A DNA stretch of 5,752 nt from Neisseriales bacterium (GTDB lineage: Bacteria; Pseudomonadota; Gammaproteobacteria; Burkholderiales; UBA11063): NCBI GenBank assembly GCA_008017145.1, contig SSGY01000108.1, forward strand, positions 1 to 5,752, written 5' to 3'. How positions within the stretch are numbered: position 1 is the stretch's first letter; each line of letters begins with the position of its first letter. The position numbers and the translations under genes were made by a program. The notes under the pieces are model-generated. The model searched no databases, was not told where the DNA came from, and saw only the letters and a program-made list of their open reading frames with translations. This document shows positions 1-4,004 of the stretch, in pieces.

Positions 1-141
1 GCCGTATATATCAGCGTGGTCAAACTCACGGATACCAATGTCTAGGAGTTGATCAACCAGTTGACGAAGCTCACTAGTAGAATAGTTCCATTCATTTAAT
101 CGCCAACAACCAAAAATAAAATTATCGTTAAGATTATGCAT
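1..141 (-). CDS. Aldo/keto reductase, YdhF-like (N-terminal part only)
   Basis: This is the first 47 codons of a gene that runs off the left edge. The translation from the ATG at 141-139 has no stop and reads like the start of an NAD(P)H-dependent aldo/keto reductase TIM barrel. The first strand is FIFGCWRLNEWN (residues 8-19), followed by a helix, then DIGIREFDHADIYG (34-47). In this family the Asp of the D-x-A-x-x-Y-G motif (here Asp41) and the Tyr five residues later (Tyr46) are two of the four catalytic residues. The Lys and His lie outside the window. GxWRLxxWN followed by DHADIYG resembles Escherichia coli YdhF more than other reductases. The substrate cannot be told. No Shine-Dalgarno precedes the ATG, but no other in-frame start fits the conserved N-terminus. 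The gene is divergent from the promoter at 206-234. Confidence 0.88.
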   Translation of the reverse strand, partial: MHNLNDNFIFGCWRLNEWNYSTSELRQLVDQLLDIGIREFDHADIYG

Positions 142-194
142 TATAAATATTAATTTAACTTATTGTTCTGTTTTTTATCGACTAGTAATTGATT

Positions 195-200
195 ATTATA
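195..200 (-). promoter_or_regulatory. Possible -10 box for the aldo/keto reductase gene
   Basis: On the minus strand this is a perfect TATAAT. It would start transcription near 188 and give a leader of about 47 bases before the ATG at 141. No good -35 box lies 16-18 bases upstream, so the call rests on the -10 box and its position alone. In such AT-rich DNA a chance match is quite possible. Confidence 0.3.
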
Positions 201-205
201 TAAAC

Positions 206-234
206 TTGACATTACACCGTAAGGTTGTTACAAT
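206..234 (+). promoter_or_regulatory. Strong sigma-70 promoter
   Basis: A perfect -35 box TTGACA (206-211) is separated by exactly 17 bases from TACAAT (229-234), which matches the -10 consensus at five of six positions. This is the best promoter in the window. Transcription should start near 241. That is 8 bases before the first arm of the long inverted repeat at 249-259/433-443 and about 228 bases before the next start codon at 469. The combination of a strong promoter and a long untranslated stretch suggests a stable RNA or a structured leader. Confidence 0.75.
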
Positions 235-285
235 ATCGCATTCTTACGTTGTTAGGCGCAAGAATATTTCATTTTTAATTCCTCA

Positions 286-317
286 AAGATGCCTCGTGTC
301 AACATGCGAGGTGTTTT
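286..317 (+). other. 14-pair hairpin with four-base loop, possible terminator or attenuator
   Basis: Bases 286-299 pair without mismatch with 304-317, including five G-U pairs, around the loop CAAC. The GC-rich core is CCTCG with CGAGG. The 3' arm ends in TTTT, but those bases are in the stem and are followed by CAACTT, so it is only a weak intrinsic terminator. If it terminates, the promoter at 206-234 would yield an RNA of about 77 nt. If not, it is an internal arm of the larger RNA. Confidence 0.4.
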
Positions 318-417
318 CAACTTAGTCGCTGTAGGTGTTCTATAGTGACCTTAGAAAATTTGGATTCACAACTGAGATATATTTTAAATCTGCAATGTGC
401 GAAAGTACCTTGTTTAG

Positions 418-429
418 ATATTGCAATAT
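418..429 (+). repeat. 12-base perfect palindrome
   Basis: ATATTGCAATAT is a perfect palindrome located 40 bases upstream of the small gene at 469. It could be a regulator site, or simply part of the RNA fold, because its first half also pairs with GCAATGT at 392-398. No promoter with good spacing overlaps it, so a role is unproven. Confidence 0.35.
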
Positions 430-468
430 AGCGCGCCTAACAATAACTTAATTATATTGGAGGAACCT

Positions 469-648
469 ATGATATTATTCATAAAGTTCGCGGCATCTGT
501 TGTGGCGTTAACCGCACTACTGCGCGCGTTATTAAAGTGTAGTCATTTTGGCTATAAGATATTGTGTAAGCTAGTTAAATTTTTCTCGCAAAAACAACAA
601 AGTCCAGTGGATGAGTTGTGCCATTGTGGTTCATCTCATAATCTGTAA
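469..648 (+). CDS. Small single-pass membrane protein with Cys-rich tail, 59 aa, unknown function
   Basis: I do not recognise this protein. The ATG at 469 is preceded by the excellent Shine-Dalgarno GGAGGA at 459-464, which is the strongest reason to believe in the gene. An upstream in-frame TTG at 421 has no ribosome site and lies in the proposed RNA. Residues 1-22 form a hydrophobic membrane segment interrupted by Lys6 and Arg19. A basic stretch follows (residues 23-43, with Cys24, Cys33 and several Lys), then a short tail ending in CHCGSSHNL (51-59). The basic flank suggests the C-terminus stays in the cytoplasm. The CxCGS pattern recalls the start of a SEC-C type zinc motif (CxCGSxxxxxxC), but the sequence stops before the later ligands, so this may be coincidence. 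It is convergent with the operon at 705-3867. No separate promoter is evident, so it is probably read from 206-234. Confidence 0.6.
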   Translation: MILFIKFAASVVALTALLRALLKCSHFGYKILCKLVKFFSQKQQSPVDELCHCGSSHNL

Positions 649-663
649 GCAGTCTGGATAAGT

Positions 664-689
664 AAGATAATTCCACGTCAAGTTATTTT
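664..689. terminator. Weak AU-rich hairpin between convergent genes
   Basis: AAGATAATT (664-672) can pair with AGTTATTTT (681-689), with two G-U pairs and an 8-base loop. It sits in the 56-base gap between the small gene and the convergent operon end, where a terminator serving both strands is expected. The stem has almost no G-C pairs and there is no separate T run, so the call is tentative. Confidence 0.25.
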
Positions 690-704
690 ATTAATTATGA
701 TTGA

Positions 705-1682
705 TTAGCGCTGGAGTGATTCCATCAGTTCCAGCCATGATTTTTTTCGCCAAAACTTCCACAAATCTAAACTCTGTAAACTTAGACACCAACTGCCCTC
801 AACACTAGGAATGATAATTTTAATTCGCGCTATTTTTCGTTTAGACAGGAGTGCAATTAATTTTGATGCCAATTCTTGTTCCAGTTGATTGACTTGTTGA
901 ACCCAAGCAAAGCTATCACGATAACGTGCAGCGAAATAACCATTTGGAATAACTAAAGTTGTTAATGATATTGTAGTTTGAGTTATCTCATTGAGTTGTT
1001 CATCTATTTGCTGACTAGAGCTAATCATCTGTTGTCTCGCAAGATTTAAATTTGGTCTATGTTTATTCCAAAACCATACACTATTTACTTGCATTAACCC
1101 ATCATCCTGTCGTTGTTGATTAATGGGTAGATTAAACAATAACATTTGGATTTCGTTTAAAATCTTGTGTAATTGCAAGCGCGACTTGCCAAGAGGTAGA
1201 AAATCATCAATATTTTCTCCGACAATATCAATAATTGGATAGCTGGTTAAATCTTCTAAATCTAGGTTAGTCCCTAATAGCCATAAATCATCTTCAAGTA
1301 GGTATAGCTTCAGTTCTCCACTAAAATGCTGATTAATTGCTGTAATAATGATTTTAGCCTCATCTGTGTTTAGCTGTAGTAATTCTGCTTCCGCAATCAA
1401 CAGACGATCACGATCTGCGCGTAAATGAGTTGGTTCAACCATTAAAAATGAGTTAAATTCTGAATGCACATTTAATTTTTTGGCATAGCTTTGTGCTAAA
1501 AATCCTGCACTGTAATCATAGTCAGCATACACAAAATCACTGTAATGGAAATTAATCCTACTTAGCGTGGCTTTGGTACAGAGTTTACTTAGATTAGGAA
1601 TATTTAATTGTTTTAGTAAATATTCATAGTCAGCAATTTCCGGCCATATTATGCCGGGTAAAACCAGATTTAATTCACGCAT
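705..1682 (-). CDS. RpfE-type conserved protein (often named phosphoglycerate mutase), 325 aa
   Basis: The protein belongs to a conserved betaproteobacterial/Xanthomonas family variously annotated as 'regulatory protein RpfE type' or 'cofactor-independent phosphoglycerate mutase'. No experimental function is known to me, and the sequence does not show the catalytic serine and metal motifs of a true phosphoglycerate mutase. Recognition rests on three landmarks: MVEPTHLRADRDRLLI (81-96), LNEIQMLLFNLPINQQR (175-191) followed by QVNSVWFWN (198-206), and the C-terminal SLDLWKFWRKK (304-314). The N-terminus MRELNLVLPGIIWP also fits. The protein appears soluble, with no signal peptide. Its ATG overlaps the end of dapF by 13 bases and has no clear Shine-Dalgarno, so translation probably depends on ribosomes finishing dapF. 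In many relatives this gene sits beside recJ. Here it is the last gene of the operon and recJ is absent from this side. Confidence 0.85.
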   Translation of the reverse strand: MRELNLVLPGIIWPEIADYEYLLKQLNIPNLSKLCTKATLSRINFHYSDFVYADYDYSAGFLAQSYAKKLNVHSEFNSFLMVEPTHLRADRDRLLIAEAELLQLNTDEAKIIITAINQHFSGELKLYLLEDDLWLLGTNLDLEDLTSYPIIDIVGENIDDFLPLGKSRLQLHKILNEIQMLLFNLPINQQRQDDGLMQVNSVWFWNKHRPNLNLARQQMISSSQQIDEQLNEITQTTISLTTLVIPNGYFAARYRDSFAWVQQVNQLEQELASKLIALLSKRKIARIKIIIPSVEGSWCLSLQSLDLWKFWRKKSWLELMESLQR

Positions 1683-2512
1683 AATTCAATTGTACCATTA
1701 AATACTTCTACCGCCGCACCACGCATCAATAAATTTTTTTCACTCCAGTTGATATTTAATTCTCCGCCAGCCATTTGAATTGTCAGTGTGCTTTGAACTA
1801 AATTTTGCTTAATCAATGCTGCTGCACTGGCACACGCGCCACTGCCACAAGCTAAAGTAAAGCCACAGCCGCGTTCATAAGTACGTAATTTAATTAAGCT
1901 ATTATCCACGATATAAACAAAATTTACATTAACGCTATCAGGAAAAAATGAGGCATGTTGTAAGGTTTGTGCGATGTGGCTCAATTCTGCATCATTATTC
2001 AGTTGTGCTTCATGTGACAAAATTATTACTGCGTGCGGATTACCCATTGATAAGGCGCTAAATTTCAAGGTTTGATTATCAATTTCTAATTGATAATGCG
2101 CTGCTTGTGGCATGAGTAGGGGAATATGCTCTACGCTAAACTCAGGTACCCCCATATCTACTTCAATTAATTCAGAGGTAATTAATTGTCCGCTAATAAT
2201 GCGTGATGTAGTTTGAAGCTTAATTTGTTTCTTTTTAGTTAAACCATGTTCAACAACATAGCGAATAAAGCAGCGTGCGCCATTGCCACACTGTCCAGCT
2301 ATACTGCCATCGCTGTTAAATATTTTATAGTAGAAATCACTTATACCATCATTGGCTGGATCAATAATTAAAATCTGATCACAGCCGACACCAAATTTAC
2401 GATCGCCAATATATTTAATCTCTGAGGTGGTAAAGTTATGTTGTAATTGCAGATTATTGATTACCACAAAATCATTTCCTAAGCCGTGCATTTTGCTAAA
2501 ATTTAATTTCAT
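1670..2512 (-). CDS. dapF: Diaminopimelate epimerase
   Basis: DapF interconverts LL- and meso-diaminopimelate in the cytoplasm, the penultimate step of lysine synthesis and the source of the cross-linking residue of peptidoglycan. The length, 280 aa, is normal. The start MKLNFSKMHGLGNDFVVI is the standard family N-terminus and fixes the start codon. The two catalytic cysteines are both present: Cys75 in GQCGNGARC and Cys222 in LACGSGACA, with Glu213 in YERGCG. Substrate-binding landmarks are Asn13, Gln46 (GCDQIL), Asn66 (FNSDGS), Asn158 (GNPHAV) and Asn195 (PDSVNVNFV). The closing motif reads MRGAAVEVFNG, where relatives usually have MTGPA, a mild divergence. The gene starts inside the antiporter stop codon (ATGA, 2512-2509), with a GAGG ribosome site in the end of that gene. 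This implies translational coupling. It also overlaps the next gene by 13 bases. Confidence 0.98.
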   Translation of the reverse strand: MKLNFSKMHGLGNDFVVINNLQLQHNFTTSEIKYIGDRKFGVGCDQILIIDPANDGISDFYYKIFNSDGSIAGQCGNGARCFIRYVVEHGLTKKKQIKLQTTSRIISGQLITSELIEVDMGVPEFSVEHIPLLMPQAAHYQLEIDNQTLKFSALSMGNPHAVIILSHEAQLNNDAELSHIAQTLQHASFFPDSVNVNFVYIVDNSLIKLRTYERGCGFTLACGSGACASAAALIKQNLVQSTLTIQMAGGELNINWSEKNLLMRGAAVEVFNGTIELCVN

Positions 2513-3867
2513 CTTAAACCTCGTTTTACAATTAGCTGTAATGCAAACGGTGTAATTACTGAGGTTACGACTACCATTAATAAGACAGCTGCAAAAATAT
2601 TCTCATTAAAAACACCTAGTTGACGACCCGTTAAGGCAAAAATCAAACCAATCTCACCGCGCGGTACCATGCCAAAACCGACAATCCAACGATTAACTGT
2701 TTTGGGTAAAAATATCCCACAGCCAGCTTTACCAGCAATCGCGACTAAACTTAACCAGAAACCCGCTTGTAAGGTTTGCCAATTGGCAACTTGAACCAAA
2801 TCAACCTGCATTCCGGCATAAACAAAAAATATCGGTACAAAAACATAATTAAGTGGCTTAACTAATTCAATCAGGCGATTATGCTGATGTTCCGCTAAAA
2901 TTTGTTCTTGGATAACGTGTTTGGTGTATTCACTTTCGCTATTATTACTTATTTTCAATAAATTGGTATGCCAGAAAGGTTGCTTAGTATTGCGAAAAAT
3001 AACTTCATCTAAAATTAATCCCGCGACAAATGCTCCAATAATCGCAGCTAAACCAATTGTTTGAGCAAACCATGCCCATAATAGACAAAAGGCAATTAAA
3101 ATGCCTACAACCATAGCTTCTTCATTGCTGATTTTTAAAATCCAGCCGATTATTCTCGGCGTTATTCTTCGTGCGACAACCAGCGCTAAGATAAAAAAAA
3201 TGCTCACATTCAATAAGATGTGTCCAACTGAAGCAAAGTCCATTTTGCCAGCGATAACTAAGCCAGAAACAAAGGCCAAAATAACTAAACCTAAAATATC
3301 ATCGATGATGGATGCTGCCAGCACAATTTGACACGCTGGATTACGTAAAATTCCCAAATCCTTAAATACTCGTACTGAAATTCCGGTTGATGTTGCTGCG
3401 AGTGTTGCACCAAGAAACAAATTTAGTTTGATATCCTGACTGCCAAAAATATACTCTGCAACCAACCATGTTCCTAAAGTAAACGGTAATATTATTCCAA
3501 TAATTGCAGTTATTACACCGTGGCGACCAATTGAGACTAGTTCTTTAAGGTTTGACTCCAAACCAATTTCAAATAATAGTAGTATACTGCCAATCTCAGC
3601 TAGTAACTGGATTGTTGGGTTAGCAATTAACTCAGGCCAAAATCCAAGCTGATAATGCCCAAGTACTGCAATTAGCATTCCTAAAGTTAGTTCTCCAAGT
3701 ACGGTCGGTAACCCGGCTTTTTGTACAATCCAGCTAAGACAAGAGCCTCCAATGATTAATGCTAAGCCGAGTAAGATATAACCTTGCTCTGCATTGTGAG
3801 CCGACTGAGCAAATGCAGCAATTGGCATAACCCCCAGTAATACAAATAGATAACGCCATAAAACCAT
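2509..3867 (-). CDS. CPA2-family Na+(K+)/H+ antiporter, NapA/KefB-like membrane domain only, 452 aa
   Basis: An inner-membrane cation/proton exchanger for pH and ion balance. I start it at the ATG at 3867-3865 because AAGGA (3878-3874) lies six bases before it. A TTG five codons earlier has no ribosome site and nearly touches the predicted transcription start. The numbers here count from that ATG. Residues 1-20 are a hydrophobic leader ending AAFAQS, which looks cleavable by signal peptidase I. About twelve hydrophobic segments follow. Family landmarks are GLPTVLGELTLGMLI (52-66), LLFEIGLES (97-105), ATSTGIS (158-164), SIIDDILGLVIL (186-197) with the Asp189-Asp190 ion-binding pair, and GMVPRGEIGLI (399-409) near Lys380. 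An acidic pair points to proton/cation exchange like NapA rather than glutathione-gated K+ efflux (Kef), where the site differs. A charged loop lies at about 292-335. There is no C-terminal TrkA-N/RCK domain, so no nucleotide gating is expected. Confidence 0.92.
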   Translation of the reverse strand: MVLWRYLFVLLGVMPIAAFAQSAHNAEQGYILLGLALIIGGSCLSWIVQKAGLPTVLGELTLGMLIAVLGHYQLGFWPELIANPTIQLLAEIGSILLLFEIGLESNLKELVSIGRHGVITAIIGIILPFTLGTWLVAEYIFGSQDIKLNLFLGATLAATSTGISVRVFKDLGILRNPACQIVLAASIIDDILGLVILAFVSGLVIAGKMDFASVGHILLNVSIFFILALVVARRITPRIIGWILKISNEEAMVVGILIAFCLLWAWFAQTIGLAAIIGAFVAGLILDEVIFRNTKQPFWHTNLLKISNNSESEYTKHVIQEQILAEHQHNRLIELVKPLNYVFVPIFFVYAGMQVDLVQVANWQTLQAGFWLSLVAIAGKAGCGIFLPKTVNRWIVGFGMVPRGEIGLIFALTGRQLGVFNENIFAAVLLMVVVTSVITPFALQLIVKRGLR

Positions 3868-3893
3868 AGATTGTCCTTGCAAAACAGTCCTCT

Positions 3894-3899
3894 ATTATA
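3894..3899 (-). promoter_or_regulatory. -10 box of the antiporter-dapF-rpfE-like operon promoter
   Basis: The minus strand reads a perfect TATAAT here. Transcription would start near 3887, giving a leader of about 20 bases that holds the ribosome site at 3878-3874 and the ATG at 3867. The -35 region is poor (TAATAT at 17-base spacing), so an activator or a weak promoter is possible. This position argues against the TTG at 3882 as the start codon. Confidence 0.5.
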
Positions 3900-3942
3900 C
3901 ATGAGAGTATTTAAAAATATTATCTTTTACCTAGCATATAAG

Positions 3943-3951
3943 TGCTAAAAT
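3943..3951 (+). promoter_or_regulatory. Extended -10 promoter for phaC
   Basis: TGCTAAAAT fits the extended -10 form (TGn followed by a hexamer matching TATAAT at five of six positions), which can work without a good -35 box. None is present at normal spacing. Transcription would start near 3958 and give a leader of about 47 bases. It is back-to-back with the operon promoter at 3894, so the 137-base gap serves both directions. Confidence 0.4.
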
Positions 3952-3973
3952 AGCGTAATTGCGATACATTTTT

Positions 3974-3988
3974 GTTAATACTGTTAAC
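3974..3988. repeat. Short inverted repeat in the phaC leader
   Basis: GTTAA (3974-3978) and TTAAC (3984-3988) are 5-base inverted arms around a 5-base spacer, just downstream of the proposed phaC start of transcription and just upstream of the ribosome site. The layout is like an operator, but arms this short arise easily by chance in AT-rich DNA. Confidence 0.2.
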
Positions 3989-4004
3989 GTAGGTAGGATT
4001 TAAT

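Larger units (their letters stand above)
241..443 (+). ncRNA. Candidate structured RNA of about 200 nt, 6S-like in outline, or a structured leader
   Basis: Seen directly: the predicted transcript from 206-234 begins near 241, and its ends can close as an exact 11-base-pair helix, TTGTTAGGCGC (249-259) with GCGCCTAACAA (433-443). Inside are these possible helices: a 14-pair hairpin 286-299/304-317 with five G-U pairs; CTCA 282-285 with TGAG 373-376; TTTTC 314-318 with GAAAA 354-358; an apical hairpin 325-333/341-349 near the midpoint; and GCAATGT 392-398 with ATATTGC 418-424, which could enclose a GAAA tetraloop hairpin at 397-408. Some of these exclude each other. A closing stem, large AU-rich internal loop, apical arm and hairpin on the 3' side match the general architecture of 6S RNA, which I would expect in a betaproteobacterium. 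Against this, there is no U-rich terminator after 443, and I cannot confirm 6S sequence signatures. It may instead be the leader of the small gene at 469. Confidence 0.4.

Noticed and set aside
289..345. An 18-codon reading frame (MPRVNMRGVFNLVAVGVL) in the proposed RNA.
   Set aside because: No ribosome site precedes the ATG, and the frame mostly overlaps hairpin arms. There is no run of regulatory codons typical of an attenuator peptide.
251..441. GTTAGGC (251-257) and GCCTAAC (435-441) match the integron core-site consensus (GTTRRRY and RYYYAAC).
   Set aside because: In an attC site RYYYAAC comes first and GTTRRRY last. Here the order is reversed, and no second GTTRRRY partner is found within the next 140 bases. 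No integrase or cassette array is visible.
249..443. The 11-base inverted repeats could be the ends of a miniature transposable element.
   Set aside because: No matching target duplication flanks the arms, the arms are short, and a perfect promoter is placed exactly to transcribe the unit. An RNA helix explains it better, although copies elsewhere in the genome would revive this idea.
421..468. A TTG start at 421 that would extend the small membrane protein by 16 residues.
   Set aside because: It has no ribosome site, lies within the palindrome and closing arm of the proposed RNA, and adds non-hydrophobic residues. The ATG at 469 has GGAGGA at ideal distance.
3101..3331. A plus-strand reading frame of 76 codons inside the antiporter gene.
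   Set aside because: It lies wholly opposite a clearly conserved gene and shows no ribosome site or recognisable motif, so it is an antisense shadow.
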